Positions 35,583 through 48,673 of a stretch of DNA of 64,000 nucleotides are shown one piece after another. The translations under genes and the position numbers were made by a program. Within the stretch, counting starts at the first letter, position 1; every line of letters starts with the position of its first letter. The stretch covers positions 62,001 to 126,000 of the forward strand of contig NBIV01000147.1 in the NCBI GenBank assembly GCA_003194525.1, in the 5' to 3' direction. The notes beneath the pieces are model-generated. The model was not told the DNA's origin and ran no database searches. It saw only the letters and a program-made list of their open reading frames with translations. The stretch is from Gracilariopsis chorda (Eukaryota > Rhodophyta > Florideophyceae > Gracilariales > Gracilariaceae).

Positions 35583-38500
35583 TTGGTAGTACTCGCAAGT
35601 AAGTATTGCGATTACCTGAAACTGGTGACCACCCAGTATTGGTAGATTTGGCTACACAAAATTCTTCAACTTTGGATGAGCAACAGAGATTCAGATCATC
35701 CTGACTGTTAGTTTTTGATCCATCGTGTGTTTCCAGTGCGCCCAATACTCCGATCCATGTTACCGCCATCTTCCTCATCGGTGTACACCAACATCCACGT
35801 ATCCACCGAACCACCATCGACGCCCCTGGAAGAGAGACGTTGTAGTATTAAAAGACTTGAAAGAGAAGCCGAACGGAAGATCTCATCTATCGAGTCTTAT
35901 CTTAGTCTCCTCCTGAACTCTAGAGGCGATTACTCTTCTACTCCTACGATCAACAGATCTTTAGTATCTACTGGGAAGCAAAACAATGATTGCTCGGTCA
36001 CTCAAGTCCGACACTAACGTGAAGGCACATCAAGCGAAAAAGCAAGCCACATTAAGAATCACCTATATTGGTGGGGCAGCTCACGAATAATATCTTGGCC
36101 GTGTAAGAATGGAAGAGACTTCACCACGTCTAAAGACATCTTCGATGGTCTGGAGACTAAATTCAGAATAGTGAACAAAAACCAACTCGCTCGCAAACAG
36201 TTCAACAATTAGAAGCAGATGAAAAACGTCCAGCGGTACAATAAAGATTTCTTGAGGATCGTACTGGATATTCCTATTAGGAATATCAGTATGGAAGAGA
36301 AACTTTACCGATACATGAGAGATCTCAAAAGCTTCATTTGGTAAGAGCTTTGTATAAAGAAGTACAGATCTGTCACGGGCGCAATGAAGAATGAGGAAAG
36401 GGTACATTCAGCCGATAAAGGAGAGGGTTCCAGTGGATTTGGCAAACTGGCAGACCGCCAAAGGCAAAATAATGGACCCGTAAGGACGGGACTTGGAATG
36501 CTGAGGTTACAGAAGCTCACCCCGGAAGCCAGAGAACAATGCCGCCAGCAAGGCCTTTGTTTCTGCTGCTGGGAACAAGGGCGCAGATCAAACGATCTTC
36601 GTTGCCAAAGAAACGCCCAGAGAAACTGACCAATATTTCGTTGGTTCCAATCAAAGCCATCGTACTCACACACCCAAACAAGATCCCAACGACTAATCTA
36701 ACGGTCAAAGAACGCAAATAATACCCAAATGGGAATCCCGGATTCAATTACAAATATACAGACTTCTGACGTCACATCTCGCATCACACTTCGTAACCGC
36801 GGTCCAAGGAATATTACATGCGCAAAAACGTGTAAACGGAAAGAGTTTCAACTTATGGTTCGATAACGGATCGCACATAGGATAGCTCACACTATCTTTG
36901 GTAAAGCGGGTGGCAATTCCGACAGTCAAAACAAAATACCAAGCTGAGATTGGGAATGGATCAGCTACCGTCTTAGAAGACACTTACAAGCAAGGCGTTT
37001 TACGAGAAATATGATATCTTAGAGAGAAAGGACACTTCGCCTTCTGCCCATTGTATGGAGATAAAGCGATCCTTTGGGAAAGGTGGCTTCACAGGCACAA
37101 CCCTTATTCCAGCCACCGATCAAGAGTCATATAACTCCCCCATGAAAGCAAACAGGTAGTAATTCAAGCTACGCAGAAAGGAAAGAACAGTAGGACAATG
37201 ATCATCAGCATCATGAAATGTATACAGAAGATATAACCCGTATTTTGATCCTTTTACGACCACAGAGTGGTTCAGAAGAAATGGACGCACAAAAACCTTA
37301 CCTGAAGTCGTTGTTAAGTGAAGAGAAGATGTGTTTCCAGACAAACGTCCAACAAGACTACCCCCGAACCGAGAACAAGATTTTAACATCGACTTACTAA
37401 CCGATTCTATTACACTCAAGAAAGAAGTATATCGAATGTCGGATGAAGAACTCACAGACCTACGTAGGCAGCTCGACAAACTACTTCAGCAGGGTCTCGT
37501 CCAACAAAAGGCAATTTCCTGGGTGCTCCTTTACTAATCGTCCCAAAGAAACATGGGTCGTTAAGCATATGCATAGACAACCAAGGTCTGAACAAACTAG
37601 CGGAATAGAACAGCTGTTCTGTGCCTTAAATTGGCAACATATTCGATCAGCTGAGTGGAGCTGAAGTTATCTAGAGAATATACCTCCCTTCAGTTTACCA
37701 TCAAATAGTGCTTTCTGAGAAATCTGTGCCTAGAACAGCCTTCCGTACAAAAACGCTTCCATTTTATTTCCTTGTCGTTGCTTACGGTGACAACAATGCT
37801 CCAGCTTCATTCATGAGCCTGATTAACAGCGTACTACCGGAGTACTTAGTTATGTCCGTTCTAGTATATCCAGATGACATTCGTATTTATAGTACGACCG
37901 AATAAGATGATTCCAAGCATCATATATGTGTACTTTATAAACTCTGCAAGCACGATTTTTATGCCAAGCTTTCAAAGTGTGAATTTATGAAGACAAAGTC
38001 GAGTATCGAAAACACACTGTGATTGCAGAAGAATTATCCTTCGAAGCCCAGAGAGTTGATGCAGTCTTGAATTGGAGTACCCCGAAAACCCAAACCATCG
38101 TCCAGGCATTTCTCGGTTAGTAAACTATTCCCGACGTTTCATCAAAAGCTGTTCCCCACTGTTGAAATAATTGACCGAAATATGCCAAAAATTCGAGCTT
38201 TAATGGAATCCAAAACAGATTGACGGTTTTGAGTCTCTAAGGAAGGCTATGACACAAACCCTAATATTCAGAATTCTCGACCCAAAACTTCTCATTATCG
38301 TTACTACTGACGCCTCTCAGTACGCGATTGAAGCTGTAATACAACAGGTTGAAGTTAATGTCAAACATCGTGTAGGTTTCTTGTCTAGAACATTCAACGA
38401 AGCAGAACAAAGTTCTCTCACCCATGAGAGAGACCTCTTAGGAGTAACTGACACAATAGGTGTATGGTGAGTGTATCGTCAAGCCGTGAAATGCACTGTA

Positions 38501-40070
38501 TGCACAGATCACTACTCTCTGGAGTATCTTGAGTCTCAACGAAACCTATGTGAAAGACAGGTACGGTGGCTGGAAAAAAAGTTGAATTTGACTTCTGTCT
38601 TCAGCATATTTAATAGAAGTCTAAAGTAGTCACAGTTGCCCTTTCAAGATACCCGAAACGTGCTGAAAACCCTGAAGTTATGAACCGGTCATTATTCCAG
38701 AAAGCGGTGCTCAGAACTTCGAAATTCAAAGGTGTATGCCGGCCAGTTGAGGTATTCAAAGCATATAGGCTCATATTTATCAAGGGATATCTGACCGAGA
38801 AAGAGGTCAAAATCTTATACAAATGTCAAGAGGACCCATTTACCAAGCAAAATACATTTTCGTACACCGAAAGATGGCTTCGCGTACCCAGACGAAAAGC
38901 AAGACTGAAGGTACTACAAGATCACCAAGATCAACCTCTATCAGGCCTTTTAGCATTCAGAGAGACATATGAAAACTTTGGAAGCTATATTATCGAAAAT
39001 TGTTACACCAAACAGTCAAGAATTACGTCAATTCATGATTAAGATATCCAGAAACGTAACAAGAACTGCAAGACCTCAGGATCAAATACAACGACTACCT
39101 CCGTCGGAAAGCAAGTGGGCACAAATTACAATGGACTTCATCACAGCACTTCCCAAACCAAAAAAAGGGGAATAGTGCGTTGAACGTAGTAGTAGATTGC
39201 TTATTGAAATTGATCAGAATTATTCCAACGAAATCGAATGTGACAAACCCTCAAACTGCGGAACTCTATTTCAAACACATGTAAATACAACCTGGCCTCT
39301 CGGAAGTCATTATTTCTGACAGAGACAAAGTTTTCATGAGTAAGGTTTGGACAGAGCTGGTCCGCCTTATTGGTACTAGAATAACAGACCTTTCTAACTG
39401 CAGCAAGCTTGTACAGTACTACAAAATGACCAACAGGCTTCTGTTAAGACAAAAATAAACATCTCTGTATCAAGCAACTCTCAAGATGAATCAGAACCCC
39501 GATATGCACGCCGCACGAGAATTCTAGAACAATATCAACGTTGGTAGAACATCATTATATACCTGAATTGGTGAAATCACCAGCATCGCATACGTTCAAC
39601 GACGCCTCTGCTAAGCAGCTTACCACATATCCTTTTCATTTGGCCAAAATCGTCTACCGTTCTACACCGAAGAGAACGACATACTTCATAACCGACTTTT
39701 CTTCAACTCCGATGGTGGTATTCTGACGAGTCTAGATTATACATTTGAATTTTATCCCTTTCATGACAATGGTTGCACGTTATTGTTATCTCATGGGTCA
39801 AAAAAGGTTTATCGAGAGAGTTCGTGAATTCCTAAATCGGTTGGGGTATGGAAATCTAATGCCATTCAGTTTGTACCTCGAACCCAAACGAAACCTGTTT
39901 CTACTTCCACCGGAATCTGGGTTTTCGCGAACCTAAGAGAACCGTTATTTCAATCATTTACCAATCGGATCGACCCTACGGATAGTAGACACTGATGTTA
40001 GAGTTTGGTTTCTAATCACATTTCTTTGGGTTTATATGTCTCTAATGTCGGTTCTGACATATTCTTATTA
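34943..40070 (+). mobile_element. Ty3/gypsy LTR retroelement fossil (copy A)
   Basis: Plus-strand gypsy element. The 5' LTR is at 34943-35582 (begins TGTTACG, ends CCCAACA), followed by a gag region at about 35.7-36.7 kb, reverse transcriptase at about 37.4-38.1 kb, RNase H at about 38.25-38.6 kb (VTTDASQYAIEAVIQQ) and integrase at about 38.85-39.75 kb (ITMDFITALPKP). The start of a 3' LTR is at 39996 (TGTTAG). The 3' LTR is cut short after about 70 bp, close to where Helitron-related sequence begins. The element is badly broken, with many breaks throughout, and AT-rich. The two LTR starts differ at many positions, so it is old. Confidence 0.8.
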
Positions 40071-40087
40071 TATACAAAAGGAAGAGT

Positions 40088-40120
40088 GCCCTTCAGCCGC
40101 AGTCAGCGCTTCGCACTGTG
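40088..40120 (-). other. Possible Helitron 3' end hairpin
   Basis: Past the end of the helicase frame, the plus strand reads TCAG followed by CCGCAGT, an 11-base loop and ACTGTGG. Read on the minus strand this is a 7-bp stem (one G-T pair) followed by CTGA, which fits the CTRR end of Helitrons. Against it: the stem abuts CTGA with no spacer, and the next base is A rather than T. Treat as a candidate only. Confidence 0.25.
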
Positions 40121-40220
40121 GTCGAAGCTTTTCATAATGTATCTGCAAACCTTTTGGATTACCCATAAACTAAACTACGCCAAATTAATGACGCCCCTGT
40201 ACAAAGTCCACAGCTTCTTG

Positions 40221-43200
40221 TCAAACATGGTATTTGATGCTTTCCGGCATTGGAGGGAAATCGTGCGCATTTCGAGGAGTGGGGTCTTTACTATGAAGCA
40301 GTGACACCTCATGAGAGGTTTTCACACGTGAAAGTCCAACGCAAACCTGAATCGATGAAAAAACGTTTGTTTGGACGACAATTACCATTTTCTTCCGCGT
40401 TTACCTTTGCAATTTATGCACAGCTGCCACAGATGCCAATATGATGGAAACTGTCGACGTTTGACTTTCACATCTGCAAACTTAAAGAAGAAGTGAATTC
40501 GGTGCAGAAAAAACCTTTGCTGAATTATTCCATGTTCAAAAATGCCCGAAAGTCTAGCCACTCTGCTAGAAATGCTGGTAAAGATGAAAATCTTTCCATT
40601 CTGCAAGTAGTGATGAAGTATATTTCGAATCACCATAACAGGAACACCTAACTTCAGTTTCAAATGATGGTGCGTGACTCCATTTCGAGCGTAACCATAA
40701 GTCAGTTCAGGTCCAGAGATATTATTTGTGTCCGAGGTTTCCCTTTGGACATCAATTGGGAACGATTTTCGTTGCAGAAGTCAAGTTACACATATTTTTT
40801 TTCTGGGAAATAATCCAATTTTTTCTGGTTATGTTCCACCAACAGTTGATTTCTTGGCGCAGCAATCAATCGTTTGAGTTTAGCACCTTTCGTCTTCCAT
40901 GTTGTAAACCGTTTCCAAAGCAACTTGTATGCTTCGTTTATATCTAATGTATACATGAGGAAAAGTCTCGTAGAGTCTAGAAAGGTCCCACGACCAAGAC
41001 TGAGCAAATGTTGGGCAGGTGCATGTGTCATTTTGTTGACGAAAACTGTTCTTTAAGACGAAGAACTTTGAGAATTAGGTCTCAAACATTGCAAGATTAC
41101 CATGGAGGCTCCGGTACGAGATTAACTCGAATAACACATGGTTTTATCTCTTCGGGATACTGTTCCCGTTCTTGGAATCACTGGACGCAGCAGCATGTGG
41201 TCGTACGCCCAAACTACGACCATGCCTCTAGGGTTCTACTAGAGTTTCTGAAGTCTTTCAGTATGATATTGAAAATCTCATAGAGCATTTTCAGGTACAC
41301 TGAAGGTTCATCAATTACCAGCAAGACATAATTCCGAATCAGGTCTGCTCTGGGATCGTGCTCCGTAGTTGAAAAGTGTCGGACGCTATCTATTTTGCGA
41401 ATCTTGGTTGTCATCGACTCCTATTCCAAGCAAAATGTGCAAAGATCTTCCGCTTTTACAAAGTGCAGGAAAAATACCTGTCATGGCTGTCATTTGCACC
41501 AAAAGCCCTTCGTGCTCAACAATATCTCTCAGAAAAGATAGGAGATAGATCTTCTCTTTTCTTGCTAGTTGTTGTAAGAAGAAAACGCTTCCTTGTTTGT
41601 TAAGTCTTTTGAAATCTCTTATTCTCTCTTCGTATTGTATTTCTCTCATTGTTTTGTCAAAGAATTGCTTCTAGCCTTCTTTCAGATCATCATATCTCTC
41701 TTTTGACATTTGCTTGATCTCGAAGAAGAGTTGCGACGTTTTACAGCTCCCTGCTCAGCTAATTGGCGTTCGCTCGCTCTGAACTGAATTTGTGATAAAG
41801 TATGATGAAAGAGGGGATCATTTCTGATAAGCAGACCACCATATCTGTCCGAAATATCAATGATTGTATGGAGTAATTCTTCTTTTCTCGGGCTTTGTTT
41901 CTCTCGGTATATCTGCAGTTTAAGCTAGCTCGTACGTTTCAGTCACGGTTGTTGGATTTAACACTTGTTGAAAAGAAGTGACCACCAAGTAACGCAGCTC
42001 AGCAGGAGTAGAGTATTATCTTACTTCCTCATCAAAAGCCATTTCGTAATCCTCACCATGGGTATATAGTCCCCAGGCTACTTCTGCTTCGCTATAGTTC
42101 GAGTAAGATTTGCTCCAAGCACGTTCCAGATCACCAAAGTAGCTGAATGCAGAGTTTTTGAGCAATATTCGAAGAGCAAAGAGTTTGGGATTTGCGGGAG
42201 AAGCAAATCTAATTCGAGTCACAGTTCGATCGTCTTCGGATCTTCGCACGACGTAAATTCGTGGACTTCCTCCATAGCAACTATATTCAGGTTCTGGTAC
42301 AGAGAATGGTAGCTCATATATCACACGTACAGTCTCGTAGTATTTCATGTAGTCCAAATCCATGTACCGGGGAGGGCGTTTGAAATATCTTTCCAGCAGG
42401 GAAGACTTCAGACGTCTAGGCAGTCTTACGTCTCAAATCAAAACCCGTCCCTCTCCATGGCGATGTAATTCAAGTGACTGTACATTTGAATTGATGCGAA
42501 TACGCCTCAGCTCAAAGAGGTTCCATGTGGCTCCAACCGTGGCCACTACTCTTGATCTCATGTACGCTATGATCTCATTTTGAAGCATGTCGCTCTGTGC
42601 ACCTGATTGGCTTTCTGTTGGACATGATACAACCAAATCCCGTTCCTTGGCACTCTTGAAAGCATATCTATTCAGTTAGGCTGAAGCACTGCCACCTTTG
42701 GTTCTTTCAACATTGATTTGAGCCTTGTACTTCATCGTGAGATCCTGAATGTACGGAACCACGTTCAGATTTTCAGTCCTTCTTTTTAGATAGGTCCCTC
42801 GGTTAGTGTAATCATTTAACGTTGTTTCGGCAACAATATCTTGTCAATCATACCGAATTGGCATCTTTCTTCATAGGTACGACCATGGCAATATGGACAG
42901 TGCCTGTGCATAATGAATGTCTTCCCCAACTTTAAGAGTTCCTGTTCTTCAGACGAGTAACTCCGAGGCAGTTCAGCTTTGATGGAAGTGTCAATGATCT
43001 CAGGGTCTTCAACTACACCCCCTCCCAATCAAAGAAGAATATGATGGTATGGAGTATTTCTCTCCTGCAACTCAAGTTTGGGGGAAATCTCAAAGCATTT
43101 CGAGCCAAAGAGCTCTTCTGAATTATTTTTGCAGATCCTTCGTGATTGAATTTGCATTCTGTTTGTAGAGTCGTGCTGTAAGATGTGGCTATCAAAATGA

Positions 43201-44227
43201 AGGCTTTTGTTTTCCTGTGGAGAAAACGCTCCGGTGTTTTCGTTATCCATATTAAGCCTTTTCATCTCTTCCCACTAACGTTCATTGTGACTGTGACAAA
43301 AAGCGTCCAGTCGAGCAAACATTGCTTGCAAATCCAGTTCTTGTTGTCTCCAGTACGCTGGAGACGTTTTGTGATTACTTTAAAGGAAGAGTTTAACGGT
43401 AAGGCGGGGTTCATCTGTTTTGGTGTAGATTCCATACCTCAGCTCACGTTGTTCAACCATTCTCATATGTTCTGTTTTCAAGTAACGAACTCTGAAGTAA
43501 TCACTTTTTGTGCTAGTGCGAAGTAATTATTGCTGAAGAAACGTGCCGGGGTTCAGCAGCACATTATCGGTAAAAAGTTTTCGCTTAGAGTGGTCTGCCC
43601 GTGTTAGGCTCCTTTCGTCTCGTTTGTTCGCATCCCTGGATGAATATAAGTTGCTGTATCATACGGAGAATGAATCTCACTATAAAGATAGCGTAGTGGA
43701 AAAGCCCCTTTCTCAGCGTCCTTTGAATCAGGCTTCAAACGCTTGTACTTGAGAACTGGACATAGATGAATTCCGGTTGACATGTGATGGGATTCTCTAC
43801 CGCCTACCAGATGTGTACCTGGGGTTTCCGATGTGAACAGTCCAAGTGCCTCTACGACAGAAGCTTTCATTGCAATAGGTCTGCCTCGTCTGTGTTCTGG
43901 TAAAGGTTCTTCAATGGACCTCATCTCAATTCGGGCTTCATGGGCACCTTGGTAGCTCCGGACAACTACTGTTTCCCGAACAGCGTCTGCAGAGATTTCC
44001 AGAGCAGACTCGTCCACGTTTGACCTCCTCCAAACAATTTCATCTGGTCTGAAAAAATTTCTATACCTCCACCAGACAATGTCTGGTCTTGGTTGCAAGA
44101 GATCGTATAAATTTGGAACCAAGTATCGAATATTGGGTTTAGACACCATTCTTCTCGTGAAAGAAGAAGAATATTCTCGTGAACTAAGACTGGGAGGACC
44201 TTCCGGCCGCAGATACGAATAGCGCAC
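40221..44227 (-). pseudogene. Helitron Rep/helicase gene, decayed
   Basis: Rolling-circle transposon gene on the minus strand, about 4 kb, split over frames. Rep part: WTLFVTVTMNV near 43.3 kb; the HUH nuclease motif as LELQERNTPYHHILL at about 43.03-43.08 kb; a His/Cys segment HRHCPYCHGRTYEERCQFG at 42.85-42.91 kb. Helitron-specific linker: NEIIAYMRSRVVATVGATWN (42.5 kb) and LFALRILLKNSAFSYFGDLE (42.15 kb). PIF1-like helicase: Walker A region degraded (LARKEKIYLLSFL, glycines lost) at 41.55 kb; MTAMTGIFPALCKSGRSLHI; Walker B as VLLVIDEP at 41.3 kb; IAAPRNQLLVEHNQKKLDYF at 40.83 kb; LKLGVPVMVIRNI at 40.63 kb; and the last motif VCVGLSRVKTSHEVSLL at 40.3 kb. The 44.23-43.6 kb frame (207 codons) is open, precedes Rep and is probably its N-terminal region. 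Many frame changes and stops: inactive. Confidence 0.8.
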
Positions 44228-45240
44228 GTCCTAACCTGGAACTAAAAGAGTCAAATTGCCTTGAAGTCCAAGAAATGACGGACATCCACCACTAACGTAC
44301 TTCTATATCCATGAATATGACAATGGTTGCAAATAACACATTTCAGTTTGTTGAAAGCGTTTGAAAAGAACTTAAGCTGTATATTTCTTCAAGTTGTGAA
44401 TTGGTATTCACTCGTCTGAAAGAAAATCCAAACGATCTCGAGCTTTTATATTCTCAGCATGTTCCTTCCCTCTCCATACCGAGCAGAACAGCGCGAAAAT
44501 ACTTGCACCTACAAATGTGAAGCACACCACCCAAATCTTTCAGAGAACATCGAGTTCCTCGATGAATTTTTGCACCGCACGTCCCACAACACGCTGAAAG
44601 TGTGCCATTGATCGGTGGATACTACATATATGAAGAGGTTTAACGTGCGAGGCCTTGACAAATATTTTCTGCCCTTGCATCTCAGACATATTATGCTCCA
44701 TAAAGAATGCCTCGACGAGGTCTCCCAGCAAACGGCATAAACGACCAATCTCGTTCGTATTGAATGCCGGAAAAATGAGATTAGTACAAGTAAAGCTATT
44801 CAGGGTTATGAGGTTCCATAAGGTTTTAGGGAAGCTCTGTTCTAGTCCTTGCATCCACCTGCGCAAGCTCATCGGTTATGTCTCGATGATTCACGGGCTG
44901 TATATTCTCTCTTGGACGATGCACTGCTCCCGACTGGGGTCCACCACTTCGTGATGGCGGTCGATGCGAAGAAGAACGCATGTTGGATTGCAAGAACTGG
45001 AGGGAGAGTGAGAGACTAGGTGATCACCTTTCCATGGAACATGTACTGTCTCTGCCGCTTAAGTAGAGAAATGGTGTTGCACAACATTGTCATAGATGAT
45101 ATACACGTATAAATACTGTCCTCATGCTCTCAAGATCTTTTTGAAAGCAGCATTAGATTGCTAGTTTAAATACATAGTACGTTACTGACTACGTAGGCAT
45201 TGCATTCGTATTTAGTATTCGTTTCAGACGTTAGCAGATG
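44228..45240. other. No recognised gene; one 110-codon minus-strand frame
   Basis: The frame at 44872-44540 (minus) encodes a Leu/His-rich peptide with no motif I know. It sits upstream of the Helitron gene and might belong to that element, but nothing in the sequence shows this. Confidence 0.3.
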
Positions 45241-45244
45241 TCGA

Positions 45245-45660
45245 GGACAGTGTTACCTACGTATGCAGCATATAGTTAGTTCCTATTCTTGTTAGAGAGC
45301 TCTATGTTTGGTTTACTGATTAAAACCAGTTTTCTTAGATTAGTATTCATTTGCAGTACTGCGCAATGTACGTATGCACTATGTAGACTACAACTATTTT
45401 TGTTGGAAGGGTTTCTTTCTGAATTACTGCGCAGCTTACATATGCAATACATGGACTACAATCACTTTTGTTAGAGCAGTGCACTTTTGCAGTACTGCAC
45501 AGCCTACCGATGCAATACGCAAATTATATGTATTTCTGTTAGAAGGGTATACGTTTGTACTACTGTGAAGTCCATGTATGCACTGCGTAAACTATAACTC
45601 TTTTTGTTAGAAGGACATACGTAGGTGGTACTGTACGTAATTGGTTTTTAGTTGTCTAAA
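45245..45660. repeat. Diverged minisatellite, 68-bp period
   Basis: The landmark TTTTGTTAGAAGG recurs at 45401, 45469, 45537 and 45605, exactly 68 bp apart each time. Other shared parts are the (C/G)TATGCA(A/C)TA and ACTACAA blocks. The copies differ at many positions, so the array is old. A related unit at about 45.25-45.33 kb shows a different spacing, suggesting one internal insertion or partial copy. Confidence 0.85.
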
Positions 45661-48613
45661 TAAGATACTTTTCTCTTTTACCTATTCGCTCATGTGCTAA
45701 CAATGTTTTCTTTAAGCTAGAATGTACTATTAAGTTGCAAAACACGTTTCTTTGAACAGCCACCTACAACGTATTTTACGATATTTGCTTCTTCGTTTCA
45801 AGTATCATCTAGGGCGGTGGCCAATATGTCCTAAACAGAGATTCGCTACCTACAACTATGCCGTTTGCGCTACGGTAAGGATTCTATTCTACCGTGCTTG
45901 TGCACAATATTGGAAAATATGTGTATAATACAGGCTACAATGAAGCACAATGATGCGCCCCATGGCAGTTTAAATTGTTTTTCTTTTGGAAGGCAGTTTG
46001 TGCTGCAGTGGCCCCAAGTTCGCTACCGTGTACACGGAATTGGAAGACTACCACCTGTTCGAAACCAGCAGGGATTTGCCTGTTCGTTGGCCTTCAGATA
46101 TATCCACGTGTAATACGGGTTCGACGGGGCTGATACAAGTTGAGGTTATTGAGAGTGACAGAACTTACTTGTGCTCGACCAACTCGCGCCAGTAAGCCAA
46201 ATCGTTTGATTACCACTCACTAATCGTTGGGAGGAAAAGAATGTGCGTTTATTCATGTATTCTAAGAGTTCAACTTGCTCGTTCTCAGAAGAAGCCTTAG
46301 GTAGATTAGATGTATTCTATTTTACCACCTGAATAGGTTGGTTACCCAATTGCTATGTCCACTTCAGTTCGAAGCAGAGTTGACATCTTGGTGACACACT
46401 GTCAATATGACATGACACCACGCTCATTTCAGGGAACGTTTGGGTGACTGCGTGGAAAGCAGAGACTCCGAATTACATGGCACATGTACTCACATACTTG
46501 ACAGAGACCTCAACCGCTATGGCAGCGGTCAAACGGTCATGGAAAATTCCCAAGAAAAGCCGTTCCAAGTCATCAGAAGAAAACTGGGTGCATGCCAGAA
46601 CGCTGAGACCCTACCTTGGGCTGGTGGACTTAGCTAAGTCATGGAACGGTTACATCGGGCACTGAACCCGGTAAGACCAGCCACGTACCGAGGCCAACGA
46701 AAAGACGATGCATAGTGCCATTAAACAGGGACGACTCCCACCAAATTGGCGGCACAGATAGAACTAGGCTTTAACCTCCATATAAGTTCCGACGGATGCT
46801 TCCAATTTCAGCTGAGATCATCGAAAGCAACTCCCAACCAAGTTTCAACCATATCTCTTCTGTTCCTAACACATACCAAGGAAATCAGGAAATACTCTTA
46901 AACAATCATTTAAGAACCGTAGAGAAGCAAAGCAATAGCGATTCTAGTGCACTGTAATCAGGACAACCTGAAATAATCTCAGGAAAATACGTACAGTCTT
47001 TGTCACAATCATTAGATAGTATGTTTTCTAACACAAATGAAGTTGTAAGCGAAGAAAAGAAAATTACGTATGCCGTAAACTTTATGAGTTTTCTACCATT
47101 ACAATGGTAGGAACGGATAAGGTTGGACAATTAAACTACAACTAATATATTAAATGAATTCAAAAGAAGGCAATTTGAGTACTTTGAACCTGCGAACAGA
47201 GACTTAAATACCTGAAAAACCTTATCGCACTTGAAACAAATAGGAAAGTTCAACCCTGTAAGTTTATGTACTAAGAATTCACTAAGTGGTTATTACAATG
47301 TGCAAATAGGTCTGTAAAACTACAACTATTCTTATAAAGCATAAGATTGAAGCACCATATTCGTATCAAACGTTAAAGACGAGAGCCTAATGGTTTACTA
47401 GATGCAATGAATACGGCAGATAGAATGGATACTATTCATACATCCAATAGATTTAACTGGGCTTATCCTTCATACGGGGGAAATAAAGCAGAGCGCGATA
47501 GTACACAAATACCAACACTGATGGGAATAGAAAACATTCGATAGAAGAACAACAGAGACAATCTTATAAATGAAGAAAGTAGGCAGCATATGAAACAAAA
47601 TATATGTTTTAAGTGTCATAAACAAGGATGTCGTCTTTGAAAACAGAGGATGAATTACTACCCAAAAACCTATACAGTCCGGGTTTAGAGGAGACGACTA
47701 CAGCCAAATCCGTCAAAAGTGTACAATACGAAAAGACAGAAAAAGACAAAAGGATTACAAAACAATTACGAAATAGAAAACTAAGTACTATTGTATTATG
47801 AGCATTATCTAATAAACCAAAAGAGAATACTCTTGTAGTACTCAAGGGTGAATGTATGGTGTTGGGTAAGATTATATATTGTAAAATAGTAGCAGATGGT
47901 GGGTGTGAAGAGATCGGTATCTCAATGAAGTACGCTGATCAGCTTTAACAAAAAAAACAATCAAGTGATATCATAGCAGAACTATGGGATAGATCATTAG
48001 TGCCAATAGACCTTCTATCCATCAATACCGAAAAATCAAAGTTCAAAATAAGTTGTTTCACAGTAGAAGTGAGATGATATGATGTTATTCCAAAACTCGA
48101 ATGGCTACAACAGTACAATTCACATAGAAAATGGAAAAGAAACACAATTCCTCTTGTACATGGTATGAACTTAGTTTAGGACGCAAAACCTTCCAAAAAG
48201 CAGCGCCCCCAAGTTAAGCTTCTGTTAAGGAAGGAACAGTTTACTAAACTCTTACGAATAATAAATAGGAAACTATATCTTGTGCCATTACGATCAAAGA
48301 GTAAGGAAGAGAGAATTAACAAGAAATAATTCTTATTAGAAATAGAAGACGGCGAAAAATAAACATTTTAAGAGAATATCGTGATGTATTGCCACAGGAT
48401 CTACCAAAAGGATTAGTACTAAAGAGAAACATAGAAATGGAAATATAAAACAAAAACGAGATGCCACTCCTAACATGAGAATAATGTACTATCTATCTCC
48501 TGCAGAACTAGAGGGAATGCCAAAACAACTAGACCACTTATGAAGTCATGGCTTTATAGAACCAGATGTTAATCCGTGAGCAAGCCCTCTTACTTTTATT
48601 CAGTATAGACGAG

Positions 48614-48673
48614 TTTATGCAAATGAAACAAATTCACCTGCATATCAAGGTGAATTTGTTTCATTTGCATAAA
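48614..48673. repeat. Perfect 26-bp inverted repeat, 8-base loop
   Basis: The arm at 48614-48639 (starts TTTATGCAAATGAAAC) is exactly complementary to the arm at 48648-48673, with the loop GCATATCA between. No mismatch in 26 pairs, in surroundings that are otherwise heavily mutated. It lies at the left edge of a GC-richer island (48.67-49.04 kb) inside gypsy copy B. A second small palindrome (CATGCA, TGCATG) follows at about 48690. Confidence 0.95.

Noticed and set aside
40221-41650. Host PIF1 DNA helicase gene
   Set aside because: The Rep (HUH) part and Helitron-specific linker lie directly upstream in the same orientation, so this is the helicase half of a Helitron protein.
45289-45568. 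Small secreted or membrane protein encoded at 45.3-45.6 kb
   Set aside because: The translation is just the 68-bp minisatellite read through; it has no independent support.
39996-46871. The LTR ending at 46871 as the missing half of copy A's 3' LTR, split by the Helitron
   Set aside because: Attractive, because the 3' LTR of copy A is cut at about 40.07 kb. However, the 46.87 kb LTR is followed directly by gag-like sequence of copy B, so it serves as that element's own 5' LTR.
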